Below, piece after piece: positions 7,867 to 16,717 of a DNA stretch of 64,000 nucleotides; the stretch's first letter is position 1, and the number at the start of each line of letters is the position of its first letter. The stretch spans positions 3,534,001-3,598,000 of the forward strand of contig OY970200.1 of the NCBI GenBank assembly GCA_963708235.1, in the 5' to 3' direction. The translations under genes were made by a program, and so were the position numbers. Below the pieces are notes generated by a model. It had not been told where the DNA came from, did not search any database, and saw only the letters and a list, made by a program, of their open reading frames with translations. This stretch comes from G963708235 sp963708235 (GTDB taxonomy: Bacteria > Actinomycetota > Acidimicrobiia > Spongiisociales > UBA5794).

Positions 7867-10686
7867 ATGTCCGATAGACGTTTGCGTCGACGTGCCCTAC
7901 TCATAGGGTTGGCGTCGCTTGCAATGGTATGGGCGATGCTGCCGGCAGCGGCCGGGGCCGAGCAGTCCGGTGAGGAGTCCATCGGTTTCGAGGAGCACTC
8001 GCAGGTCACACTGGAGATCGCAAACCAGACGACGCTCCAGGCCGTGGTGGATGGTGGTTTCGACCTCGATCACGATCTCGAGAAGGTCGGTGACGGCTAC
8101 ACCGTGACCGCCATCGTCACCGAGTCGGAGACTGCCGCTCTCGAGGCGCTCGGGGTCGGCATCGAGCTCGAAGCTTCACCCGCCGAACTGGCCGCCCAGC
8201 ACGCCGAGCAGCTCGATGCAATGACCTCCGCCATCGAGGAGGAAGAGGCGCTCGCCGCCGAGCTCGGTATCGAAGAGATCGCCACCGTGGTGATCGCCCG
8301 CGCCGACACCTTCACCAACACCAACGGATCCCGCAGCCTGTCGGTCGAGGCGAAGAACGTTGCAGGCACCAGCGGCGTCACCATGACCCTGCGCTGGTTC
8401 GACGACGAAGACGTCCAGATCGGCCAGACCAACATGGGTGGCTTCACCGACGCCGGTCAGTACATGTACCACCGCCAGCAGGTCAACAACCTGCCCCGCT
8501 ACCCGGAATGGGTCAGCGTGACGTCGAACAACGGTGGCTACGCCGAGCGTGACGTCGAGGAATGGCTCGGACCCATCGGTTCCGGACCGGCCCACCGGTA
8601 TTTCTCCGGGTTCCTCACCCGCTACTACGACGCCCTCGGCTACTACGAGCTGATCGAAGATCTCGCCGCCCGCTACCCGGACCTGGCCGAGATCGTCGAA
8701 CTGCCCTACATCACCCAGGGATACGACCAGCCCGCCATGGCGCTGTTCGGTGGCACCGGCTCATCCGCAGTCGGCATCACCTCCAACATGATGAGCTCCG
8801 AGGGCGCCGAGGACATCTCGGTCGAGTTCCGCACCGGCGAGCCCGGCGCTCCGCTCTCGGTCGAGGTCGACGACAAGGCCATCCTGGTGAGGCTCGGCAC
8901 GGCGCCCCCGACCCAGGTTCCGACACTGCGCGCCAGCGTCGATGCCCCGTCGTCGGCTGCCGGCGCCTATGCCGCCGTCCAGGCGAGTTTCGGCCCCGCA
9001 TCGACTCAGGCCGGGGTCAACGCTGCACTGTCGGTGGTCAACGCCGGCGGCGACAATCCCAGCCAGGGCTGTGGCGCCCTGATCGGCTTCCCGGCAGGCG
9101 CCATCGCCGTCGCCGACCGTGGCGGATGCCCGTTCGTCGAGATCGTGGGCAACGCCCAGGCCGCCGGCGCCGCTGCCGTGATCGTCGTCAACAACGTGGC
9201 CGGCGCCCCGATCGCCATGGGCGGCACCGATGCCAGCATCACGATCCCGTCGGTGATGGTCTCGCTCGACCACGGCAACACGATCAAGAGCGGTCTTCCC
9301 GCCACCGGTCGGGTCGGCATCGACCTCGTCGAAGGTCCGCCTTCGTCGAATGCCACCGCCGCGCAGGTGGTTGCGGCGATCAACGCATCACCGGCCGCAT
9401 CGGCGCTGGTCCATGCCTACACCTACCGGGGCAACGCTGGTGGGGGCAACGTGTCACCGGCGGGTCCGACCCAGCTCAACGATTACCTGAACGCTGAGCC
9501 GACCGGCCCGATCCGTCCGAAGATGATCCGTATCGGTAAGCACCGCGACGGTTCCAAGACGGGTGTGTTCGGATATTCGGCGGAGCATGCCCGTGAGTGG
9601 CAGACCCCGCTGGTGGCAGTGGAGTCGGCGTACCGCCTCCTGGAGAACTATGCCACCGATCACAAGACCAAGCAGCTGGTCGACAACATGGATCTGTTCA
9701 TCCTTCCGGTGGTCAACCCCGCCGGTGAGATGTACTCCAAGTACGACTTCGCCTCGCAGCGCCGCAACCGGGTCAACCACTGCGCCATCACGGGCAGCTA
9801 CGACCTGAACGCCCGCAACTCCTGGGGTGTGGACAACAACCGGAACTACACGGCGTACTCCGGTGCCGACGGGTACTCCGGTGCCTCGACATCCTGCACC
9901 TCCGACACCTACCGTGGCCCATTCGAGCTGTCCGAGCCCGAGTCGGCCAACGTCCACTGGGTGATGGCAGCGTTCCCGAACGTGAAGTTCTCGATGAACA
10001 TCCACAGCTCGGGCAACTACTACATGTGGTCGCCTGGTTCCTACGCCACCCCGGGACGGATCTCCGCACCGCGGCCGAGCTTCGGTGAAGAGAACTTCTT
10101 CTGGTACATGGCCGACCGGATCCTCACCGAGATCAAGCAGCAGCGTGGCTTGACGGTGACCCCGGCCCGTACCGGACCGATCGCCGACGTCCTCTACTCC
10201 GCCGCCGGGAACTCCGGTGACATGGCGTGGTACGACTTCGGGATCTTCGGGTTCTCCTTCGAGACCGGCACCAGCTTCCAGCCGTCCTTCGCCTCCGGCG
10301 CGGGATCGGAAGCCTGGCAGCAGATGATGGAGTTCTCCAACGGACTCGTCGAGCTGTTCCACACCGCCATGACCTGGAGCCGTGACCGTTACGCCCCGAC
10401 GTCGTGGATCCACGAGGACGTCTCCGAGCCGTCGGCCGGACCGGTCGGTATCACCTTCCGGACCAGCGAGCCCGCCGACATCTACTACACCACCGACGGA
10501 TCCAACCCGACCACGGACTCGGCGAAGTACGACTTCGCCGGCATCCGTGAACAGGGCGAAACGCTGTGGTTCGAAGAGACGACCACCATCAAGTGGTTCT
10601 CGGTCGACATGGCCGGCAACATCGAAGGCAAGTACGACCCGAGTCGTAACAACGCCAAGACCGCCACCATCGTCATCAGCGACTAA
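7867..10686 (+). CDS. Secreted M14 zinc carboxypeptidase with PA domain inside the catalytic half, paralog 3
   Basis: This 939-residue paralog carries a protease-associated (PA) domain at about 351-482 (AVADRGGCPFVEIVGNAQAAGA). It interrupts the beta-rich module that itself splits the M14 domain, replacing part of it. Zinc and catalytic residues remain: H574/E577 (HARE), His at about 713 and Glu at about 799. The signal peptide (1-31), propeptide-like region and C-terminal chitobiase-type domain match paralogs 1 and 2. PA domains in other secreted proteases bind or gate substrates, so a changed substrate range is a reasonable inference. GGGGAGG lies 7 nt before the ATG. Only this gene has a near-consensus CRP-type site just upstream of its -35 box. 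Confidence 0.93.
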   Translation: MSDRRLRRRALLIGLASLAMVWAMLPAAAGAEQSGEESIGFEEHSQVTLEIANQTTLQAVVDGGFDLDHDLEKVGDGYTVTAIVTESETAALEALGVGIELEASPAELAAQHAEQLDAMTSAIEEEEALAAELGIEEIATVVIARADTFTNTNGSRSLSVEAKNVAGTSGVTMTLRWFDDEDVQIGQTNMGGFTDAGQYMYHRQQVNNLPRYPEWVSVTSNNGGYAERDVEEWLGPIGSGPAHRYFSGFLTRYYDALGYYELIEDLAARYPDLAEIVELPYITQGYDQPAMALFGGTGSSAVGITSNMMSSEGAEDISVEFRTGEPGAPLSVEVDDKAILVRLGTAPPTQVPTLRASVDAPSSAAGAYAAVQASFGPASTQAGVNAALSVVNAGGDNPSQGCGALIGFPAGAIAVADRGGCPFVEIVGNAQAAGAAAVIVVNNVAGAPIAMGGTDASITIPSVMVSLDHGNTIKSGLPATGRVGIDLVEGPPSSNATAAQVVAAINASPAASALVHAYTYRGNAGGGNVSPAGPTQLNDYLNAEPTGPIRPKMIRIGKHRDGSKTGVFGYSAEHAREWQTPLVAVESAYRLLENYATDHKTKQLVDNMDLFILPVVNPAGEMYSKYDFASQRRNRVNHCAITGSYDLNARNSWGVDNNRNYTAYSGADGYSGASTSCTSDTYRGPFELSEPESANVHWVMAAFPNVKFSMNIHSSGNYYMWSPGSYATPGRISAPRPSFGEENFFWYMADRILTEIKQQRGLTVTPARTGPIADVLYSAAGNSGDMAWYDFGIFGFSFETGTSFQPSFASGAGSEAWQQMMEFSNGLVELFHTAMTWSRDRYAPTSWIHEDVSEPSAGPVGITFRTSEPADIYYTTDGSNPTTDSAKYDFAGIREQGETLWFEETTTIKWFSVDMAGNIEGKYDPSRNNAKTATIVISD
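8917..9312 (+). other. PA-domain coding segment in paralog 3
   Basis: About 132 codons encode a PA domain (TLRASVDAPSSAAG to TIKSGLPATG). The same segment, about 90 percent alike in the stretches I compared by eye, occurs in paralog 4 at 11574-11969 in a different protein context. Confidence 0.85.
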
Positions 10687-10711
10687 CCGTCGCCGACGTC
10701 GAGCGGTATCA

Positions 10712-10737
10712 CTGTGGGGCCCTCCGGGGCCCCACAG
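10712..10737 (+). terminator. Hairpin terminator after paralog 3
   Basis: CTGTGGGGCCC and its complement form an 11-bp stem with a TCCG loop. The identical hairpin follows paralog 5. Confidence 0.8.
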
Positions 10738-10794
10738 CCGCGTCTGCGGGTCGACCCTGTGTCGTCGATGTTTCGTAACTCAACTTACATTTTC

Positions 10795-10823
10795 TTGACA
10801 GGTGTTGTAATCAAGATCACACT
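10795..10823 (+). promoter_or_regulatory. Promoter of fourth M14 gene
   Basis: TTGACA (10795-10800), 17-nt spacer, CACACT (10818-10823). The gap from the preceding gene is only about 230 nt. The CCCGCACTG leader block of genes 1-3 is missing. Confidence 0.7.
10806..10821 (+). promoter_or_regulatory. CRP/FNR-type operator candidate overlapping the paralog 4 core promoter
   Basis: TGTAATC-AA-GATCACA is the same 16-bp imperfect palindrome as at 7714-7729, but here it covers the spacer and most of the -10 box. Binding at this position would be expected to repress, whereas the copy before paralog 3 could activate. Confidence 0.45.
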
Positions 10824-10919
10824 TCTCCGGCGACGACCAAACGTCGCATCGGTGATCGCCTCCGAGTTGTCCGGGGAGGGCGACGGGCGAGTCCCGATCT
10901 TTGGGGAGGATGAACACAC

Positions 10920-13754
10920 ATGCCAGACAGACGTCTGCGCCGTTTCGGCCCATTTGCGGCCATCTCGGTACTCTCGCTGATACTCGCCCTGTTGCCTGCT
11001 GCCGCGGGGGCGAACGACACCCTGGACATCGGTGACCAGGTCGACGACCCCGACGAGATCTCGGTGGTCACGCTGGTGATCCCGGATCAGAGCACCCTCG
11101 CCGCGATGGTGGATCGGGGAATCGACCTCGACCACAACCTCGAAATGGTCGATGGCGGCTACACCGTGACCGGAATCGTGACCAACGCCCAGGCCGCGGA
11201 GTTGAAGGCGCTGGGTGTCGGGGTCGACACCGACATGACCCCCGCCGAACTCGCCGCACATCAGGGCGCTGCGGCCACCGACCGGGAAGAGGCGGCGGCA
11301 AGCCGGATGACGATGTCGTCTGCCCTGGAAGACACCGACACCGTGGTGATCGCTCGCGCCGACTACTTCACCAGCACCAACGACAGCCAGTTCCTCTCGG
11401 TCGAGGCAAAGACCTCCGACGGCACCAGCCCGGCCAGCGCCAACCCGACGATGACCCTCCGCTGGGACGCCGGTCCGGGCACCGAGATCGGTGACGGCGG
11501 TCAGGTGAACATGTCGGCCTTCGTCGACGCCGGCCAGTACATGTATCACCGAACCCAGCAGAACCTGGCGAGCGCACCTCCCACACTGACCGTCGACGCC
11601 CCATCGTCGGCGGCCGGCAACTACTCAGGACCCCAGGCGAGCTTCGGCCCGAGCTTCGACGAATCGTTCCCGTCTACTCAGCTCGCACTGGTCGACGCCG
11701 GTGGCGACAACCCGACCCAGGGCTGTGCCACGCTGATCGGGTTTCCTGCCGGAGCCATCGCCGTAGCCGACCGCGGCGGCTGCCCGTTCGTCGAGATCGT
11801 CGGCAACGCGCAGGCCGCCGGCGCATCGGCTGTGGTTGTCGCCAACAACGTCTCGGGCTCCCCGATCGCCATGGGCGGCAGCGACTCGAGCATCACCATC
11901 CCGTCGCTGATGGTCTCGCTGGACGACGGCAACACCATCAAGGCCGGTCTGCCGGCAACGGGGTCGATCAGCCAGCCGGCGCCCGCCGTGCCCACACGGG
12001 TGTCCGTGACCAGCGCCAACGGCGGCTACGCCGAGGCGGACGTCTCTGAGTGGCTCCCCACGGACTTCCCGAGCCGCAACAACCGGTACTTCGACGGTTT
12101 CCTCGAGCACTATCCGGACGCCTACGAGTTCGACGCGATGCTCGACGAGCTCCATGAGGACTTCCCGGAGCTGACCGAGATCATCGAGCTGCCGTTCCTG
12201 ACCAATGGGTACCGACGCCACGCCATGACCGTGTTCGGAGACTCGAACGCCAACCGTATCGGCGTCACCTCCAATGACTGGGGTCACGAGGGTGGCAACG
12301 ACATCACCGTGGCGATGATCGATCCGGACGGCGACGACTCCGATCTGTCGGTCGACGTCGACGGCGATACCATCACCATCAGTCTCGCCACCGACGACGA
12401 GGGCGCGATCACGTCGACATCGGCTGACGTGGTCGGCGCCATCAATGGCGACGACGACGCCGCCGATCTGGTCCATGCCTATACCTACCGCGGCAACGCC
12501 GGTAGCGGCGTCGTCTCGGCCGACAGCCGCCAGCTCACCGACGGGCTCAATGCCCCCGAGCATGTGCTGCGTGCGCCGTTCCAGGTTCGCGCCATCCGGA
12601 TCGGCAAGGTGCGGGACGGTTCCAAGACCGGTGTGCTCGGGTACTCGGTGGAACATGCCCGTGAGTGGCAGACGCCGCTGGTGAGCATGGAATCGGCCTA
12701 TCGCCTGCTCCACAACTACCACACCGACACCGACACCCGGCGCCTGGTGGACAACCTGGACATCTTCATCGTGCCCGTGGTGAACCCGGACGGTCATCTC
12801 TACAGCTACTACGACTTTGCGTCGCAGCGGAAGAACATGACCAACTACTGCCCGATCGACGGCAGCTACGACTACAACGCCCGCAATAGCTGGGGTGTGG
12901 ACAACAACCGGAACTACACGGCGTACTCGAGCGCCGACGGCTACTCCGGCGGTTCCACATCGTGCACGTCGGGTACGTACCGTGGCCCAGACGAGCTGTC
13001 CGAGCCCGAGTCGGCCAACATCCACTGGCTGCCCGGCGCCTACCCGAACATCAAGTTCTCGATGAACATCCACAGCTCGGGCAACTACTACATGTGGTCG
13101 CCCGGTTCCTACGCCACCCCGGGACGGATCTCCGCACCGCGGCCGAGCTTCGGTGAAGAGAACTACTTCTGGTACATGGCCGACCGGATCCTCACCGAGA
13201 TCAAGCAGCAGCGAGGTCTCTCCGTCGCCCCGGCCCGCACCGGACCGATCGCCGATGTCCTCTACTCCGCCGCCGGGAACTCCGGCGACATGATGTGGTA
13301 CGACTTTGCGATTTTCGGGTTCTCCTTCGAGGTCGGAACCTCGTTCCAGCCCTCCTTTGCCGGCGGCGCAGGATCCGAGGCCTGGCAGCAGATGATGGAG
13401 TTCTCCAACGGTCTGGTGGAGCTGTTCGAAGTGGCCCTGACGTGGACGCGGGACCGTTACGCACCGACGTCGTGGATCAACGAGGACGTCTCGGAACCGG
13501 CCGATGGTCCGGTGGGTATCACCTTCGGGACCAGCGAGCCCGCTGACATCTACTACACCACCGACGGATCGAACCCGACCACGGACTCGGCGAAGTACGA
13601 CTTCGCCGGCATCCGTGAAGGTGGGGAGACCCTGTGGTTCGAAGAGACGACCACCATCAAGTGGTTCTCGGTCGACATGGCCGGCAACGTCGAGGGCAAG
13701 TACGACCCACGTCGCGACAACGCCAACAGCGCGACGATCACGATCGGGGACTGA
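10920..13754 (+). CDS. Secreted M14 zinc carboxypeptidase with PA domain before the catalytic domain, paralog 4
   Basis: A 944-residue paralog. The signal peptide is more divergent (MPDRRLRRFGPFAAISVLSL). A PA domain at about 219-350 lies between the N-terminal region and the catalytic domain, unlike paralog 3. HARE begins at H579; the second His is near 718 and the catalytic Glu near 804 (FSFEVGTS). The front half resembles paralog 5 (RWDAGPGTEIGDGGQ, VSEWLPTDFPSRNNRYF, WGHEGGNDI), while the part from YMWSPGSYATPG onward matches paralogs 1-3 and 6. The gene therefore looks chimeric. GGGGAGG lies 10 nt before the ATG. Confidence 0.92.
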   Translation: MPDRRLRRFGPFAAISVLSLILALLPAAAGANDTLDIGDQVDDPDEISVVTLVIPDQSTLAAMVDRGIDLDHNLEMVDGGYTVTGIVTNAQAAELKALGVGVDTDMTPAELAAHQGAAATDREEAAASRMTMSSALEDTDTVVIARADYFTSTNDSQFLSVEAKTSDGTSPASANPTMTLRWDAGPGTEIGDGGQVNMSAFVDAGQYMYHRTQQNLASAPPTLTVDAPSSAAGNYSGPQASFGPSFDESFPSTQLALVDAGGDNPTQGCATLIGFPAGAIAVADRGGCPFVEIVGNAQAAGASAVVVANNVSGSPIAMGGSDSSITIPSLMVSLDDGNTIKAGLPATGSISQPAPAVPTRVSVTSANGGYAEADVSEWLPTDFPSRNNRYFDGFLEHYPDAYEFDAMLDELHEDFPELTEIIELPFLTNGYRRHAMTVFGDSNANRIGVTSNDWGHEGGNDITVAMIDPDGDDSDLSVDVDGDTITISLATDDEGAITSTSADVVGAINGDDDAADLVHAYTYRGNAGSGVVSADSRQLTDGLNAPEHVLRAPFQVRAIRIGKVRDGSKTGVLGYSVEHAREWQTPLVSMESAYRLLHNYHTDTDTRRLVDNLDIFIVPVVNPDGHLYSYYDFASQRKNMTNYCPIDGSYDYNARNSWGVDNNRNYTAYSSADGYSGGSTSCTSGTYRGPDELSEPESANIHWLPGAYPNIKFSMNIHSSGNYYMWSPGSYATPGRISAPRPSFGEENYFWYMADRILTEIKQQRGLSVAPARTGPIADVLYSAAGNSGDMMWYDFAIFGFSFEVGTSFQPSFAGGAGSEAWQQMMEFSNGLVELFEVALTWTRDRYAPTSWINEDVSEPADGPVGITFGTSEPADIYYTTDGSNPTTDSAKYDFAGIREGGETLWFEETTTIKWFSVDMAGNVEGKYDPRRDNANSATITIGD
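11574..11969 (+). other. PA-domain coding segment in paralog 4
   Basis: This encodes a PA domain (VDAPSSAAGNY to AGLPATGS) inserted at the point where paralog 5 reads from its N-terminal domain straight into PTRVSVTSANGGY. It is the paralogous copy of the segment at 8917-9312. Confidence 0.85.
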
Positions 13755-13797
13755 GCGTCCTCGTAGTCGCCCTCCTCCAGGGTGACAGTGCAGAACG

Positions 13798-13824
13798 GGA
13801 CCCCCGGACACTGTCCGGGGGTCC
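13798..13824 (+). terminator. Hairpin terminator after paralog 4
   Basis: GGACCCCCGGAC and its complement form a 12-bp stem with an ACT loop, followed by TTCTCGT. The stem sequence differs from those after the other paralogs. Confidence 0.8.
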
Positions 13825-13868
13825 TTCTCGTATCCGGGCCCGACGGACCCCTCACATACACGGACCGC

Positions 13869-13897
13869 TTGACGAACCCGCCCCGCACCAGCACACT
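13869..13897 (+). promoter_or_regulatory. Promoter of fifth M14 gene
   Basis: TTGACG (13869-13874), 17-nt spacer, CACACT (13892-13897). It lies 45 nt downstream of the preceding terminator, so the unit is insulated. Confidence 0.7.
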
Positions 13898-13985
13898 CTC
13901 GCCGGTACACCAGACCCCAAGACGGGATGAGTCGCGCGCAACGGCGCCTGCCCAGGCCGGTTGGGGACGAAGGGGAGGAACCCAC

Positions 13986-16406
13986 ATGTCCGACCGACGA
14001 TTCCGTCGACGCGGCCTGTTCGCCGCCTTGGCGGTAACGGCGATGATCCTGACGCTGCTCCCGGCAGCGGCCGGCGCCGAGCAGACCGCAACATTCGACG
14101 TTGCCGACCCCGACGACATCTCCGTCGTCACCCTGGTCATTCCCGACCAGACCACCCTCACCGCCGTGGTCCAAGGTGGCTACGACCTCGACCACGATCT
14201 CGAACCCGTCGGCAACGGCTATTCCGTCACCGGCATCGTGTCGAACCTGCAGATCGCCGAGCTCGAAGCGCTCGGTGTCGATATCGAGCTCGAGGCCACT
14301 CCGACGGAACTGGCGGCTCGCCATGCGGATCTGATGCAGGAGCGCGCCGAGACCCTGGAAACCCGTGCATCGTCGCTGGCGGCGGACACCGACACGGTGG
14401 TCATCGCCCGTGCCGACTGGTTCACCGATCAGGCGAACCGGACGCTGTCGGTCGAGGCCAAGACCTCCGACGGGGTGAGCCCGGCCAACCAGAACCCGGT
14501 GATGACCCTGCGCTGGGACGCCGGTCCCGGCACCGAGATCGGCGACGGCGGCCAGATCAACATGGGCACCAATGTCGACTCCGGTCAGTACCTCTACCAC
14601 CGCCAGGCGGTCAACATCCAGGCCACGCTCGGTGACACCATGCCGACGCGGGTCTCGGTGACCAGCGCCAACGGTGGATACGCCGAGGCCGACGTCACCG
14701 AATGGCTGCCCACCACCTTCCCGCCGCGCAACAACCGGTACTTCACCGGCTTTCTCGATCACTACCCGGATATGTACGAGATCGACGAGCTGATGGACGA
14801 TCTCGTCGCCGAGTTCCCGGACCTCGCCGAACTCATCGAGTTGCCGTACCTGACCAATGGTTACCGCCGTCCCGGCATGACCGTGTTCGGTACCGCCAAC
14901 GCCAGCCGTGTCGGGATCACGTCGCATGCGTGGGGTCACGAGGGTGGCAACGACATCACCGTTGCCTTCGTCAATCCCGGCGCCAACGACGCCCCGCTCA
15001 GTGTCTCCGTCGCCGGCAACACCATCACGGTCAACCTGGCCACCAACGCCGAAGGCGCCATCGTCTCGACGGCTGCCCAGGTGGTTGCAGCGATCAACGC
15101 CCACGCAGGAGCATCGGCGCTGGTCGAGGCCTACACCTATCGCGGCAACGCCGGAGCCGGTGTGGTCGCTGCCGCCTCCCGTCAGCTCACCGATGGCCTC
15201 AACGCCCCGGACCACGTGCTGCGGGCGCCCTACCAATCCCGTGTGCTGCGTATCGGCAAACATCGCGACGGCTCCAAAACCGGTGTGTTCGGCTTCTCGG
15301 CGGAGCACGCTCGTGAATGGAACACCCCGCTGGTGACCGTGGAGACGGCCCACCGTCTTCTCCACAACTACCGGACCGACACCGAGACCCGACGGCTGGT
15401 CGACAACCTCGACATCTTCATCCTTCCCGTGATGAACCCGGACGGGCACCTGTACAGCTACTACGACTTCAACTCGCAGCGCAAGAACCTGACCAATTAC
15501 TGCGGGGTCGGCGGCAACAACGACTTCGACGCCCGCAACACGTGGGGCGTGGACCTGAACCGGAACTATGCGTCCTTCTCGCATCTCGAGGGGTACACCG
15601 GCTCGTCCGGCGCCTGCACGTCCGGCAACTATCACGGTCCGTCGCTGGTGTCGGAGCCCGAGGTGGCCAACAACTACTGGCTCGCCGGGGCATTCCCGAA
15701 CATCAAGTATGCGATGGACATCCATTCGTCGGGTAACTACTTCATGTGGACACCCGGGACGTACATTGCGGCCGGCCGCATCCCGCCCCCGCGTCCGACG
15801 TTCGGCACGGAGAACTACTTCTACGACGCCTCCACCGTCATCCTGACGGCGATCAAGCAGCATCGTGGACTCTCGGTGACCCCCGCCCGGACCGGTCCGA
15901 TCATCGACGTGCTCTACGCCGCAGCCGGCAGCTCGGCCGACTCGCTGTGGGAGGAGTTCGGAATGTTCGGGTGGGCCTTCGAGATGGGGACCTCGTTCCA
16001 GCCGTCGTTCGCCGGCGGCAGCGGATCCGAGGCATGGAACCAGATGATGGAGTACTCCAACGGGCTGGTCGGCATGTTCGACGTCGCCCTCAGCTGGACC
16101 CGTGACCGGTACGCCCCCACCTCGTGGATCAACGAGGACGTCTCCGAGCCGTCCGACGGCCCGGTGGGCTTCACCTTCGGGTACTCCGAGGCCGTCGACA
16201 TCTATTACACGCTCGACGGCTCCAACCCGACCACGAACTCGACCCGCTACGAGGCGGCGGGTATCCGCGAGGGCGGAGAGACCATCACCGTCAACGCAAC
16301 CACCACGGTCAAGTGGTTCTCGGTCGACATGGCCGGCAACGTCGAAGGCAAGTACGACCCACGTCGTAACAACGCCAACACCGCCACCATCGTCATCACG
16401 CCGTAG
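13986..16406 (+). CDS. Secreted M14 zinc carboxypeptidase, paralog 5
   Basis: I chose the ATG at 13986 because GGGGAGG precedes it and it gives a clean signal peptide (MSDRRFRRRGLF). An in-frame upstream start at 13782 would run through the previous terminator. The protein has 806 residues. HARE begins at H441 (EHAREWNTP), HSSGNYFMWTPG carries the second His, and WAFEMGTSFQPSF carries the catalytic Glu. This is the most divergent full-length member in the catalytic C-half (GRIPPPRPTFGTENYFYDAS, SSADSLWEEFGMFGWAF) and defines a second subtype. There is no PA domain, and the C-terminal domain is kept (IYYTLDGSNPTT). Confidence 0.92.
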   Translation: MSDRRFRRRGLFAALAVTAMILTLLPAAAGAEQTATFDVADPDDISVVTLVIPDQTTLTAVVQGGYDLDHDLEPVGNGYSVTGIVSNLQIAELEALGVDIELEATPTELAARHADLMQERAETLETRASSLAADTDTVVIARADWFTDQANRTLSVEAKTSDGVSPANQNPVMTLRWDAGPGTEIGDGGQINMGTNVDSGQYLYHRQAVNIQATLGDTMPTRVSVTSANGGYAEADVTEWLPTTFPPRNNRYFTGFLDHYPDMYEIDELMDDLVAEFPDLAELIELPYLTNGYRRPGMTVFGTANASRVGITSHAWGHEGGNDITVAFVNPGANDAPLSVSVAGNTITVNLATNAEGAIVSTAAQVVAAINAHAGASALVEAYTYRGNAGAGVVAAASRQLTDGLNAPDHVLRAPYQSRVLRIGKHRDGSKTGVFGFSAEHAREWNTPLVTVETAHRLLHNYRTDTETRRLVDNLDIFILPVMNPDGHLYSYYDFNSQRKNLTNYCGVGGNNDFDARNTWGVDLNRNYASFSHLEGYTGSSGACTSGNYHGPSLVSEPEVANNYWLAGAFPNIKYAMDIHSSGNYFMWTPGTYIAAGRIPPPRPTFGTENYFYDASTVILTAIKQHRGLSVTPARTGPIIDVLYAAAGSSADSLWEEFGMFGWAFEMGTSFQPSFAGGSGSEAWNQMMEYSNGLVGMFDVALSWTRDRYAPTSWINEDVSEPSDGPVGFTFGYSEAVDIYYTLDGSNPTTNSTRYEAAGIREGGETITVNATTTVKWFSVDMAGNVEGKYDPRRNNANTATIVITP

Positions 16407-16429
16407 GCCACGACGAACCGTCGCACGAT

Positions 16430-16455
16430 CTGTGGGGCCCTCCGGGGCCCCACAG
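16430..16455 (+). terminator. Hairpin terminator after paralog 5
   Basis: CTGTGGGGCCC and its complement form an 11-bp stem with a TCCG loop, identical to the hairpin after paralog 3. Confidence 0.8.
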
Positions 16456-16560
16456 TCGCGTCCGGCCGGCCGGCCTCCGAGGGGTGCGAGGCCACGCCAC
16501 GCAGCCGTGCACCGGCATGCCTCCGGGGGGGGCCATTTCGTAATCATCGACACAAATCCC

Positions 16561-16589
16561 TTGACGCACTACGTAACCCAGATAACAAT
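16561..16589 (+). promoter_or_regulatory. Promoter of sixth M14 gene
   Basis: TTGACG (16561-16566), 17-nt spacer, AACAAT (16584-16589). The 27 nt ending at the -35 box align with the CRP-type site region of paralog 3, but the operator half is degraded (CGTAATCATCGACACA). Confidence 0.72.
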
Positions 16590-16717
16590 CCCTGGTGCAC
16601 GAATCAAGTGGCGGACGAGACGCCACATGTCGCCCAAGGGGCCAGATCGCCGCAGCAGGCCGGATACGGTTTGCGCGCGCCTTCGAGCTTGTTGGGCCGA
16701 AGAGGGAGAATGCAACA

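Noticed and set aside
13782..13985. Upstream start for paralog 5 giving 874 residues
   Set aside because: It begins inside the previous terminator and places the signal peptide 69 residues in.
11625..16553. A 1642-codon open frame on the minus strand across paralogs 4 and 5
   Set aside because: It is an antisense shadow of strongly GC-biased genes; the translation is Val/Gly/Arg/Asp-rich without domains, and the plus-strand products are clear peptidases.
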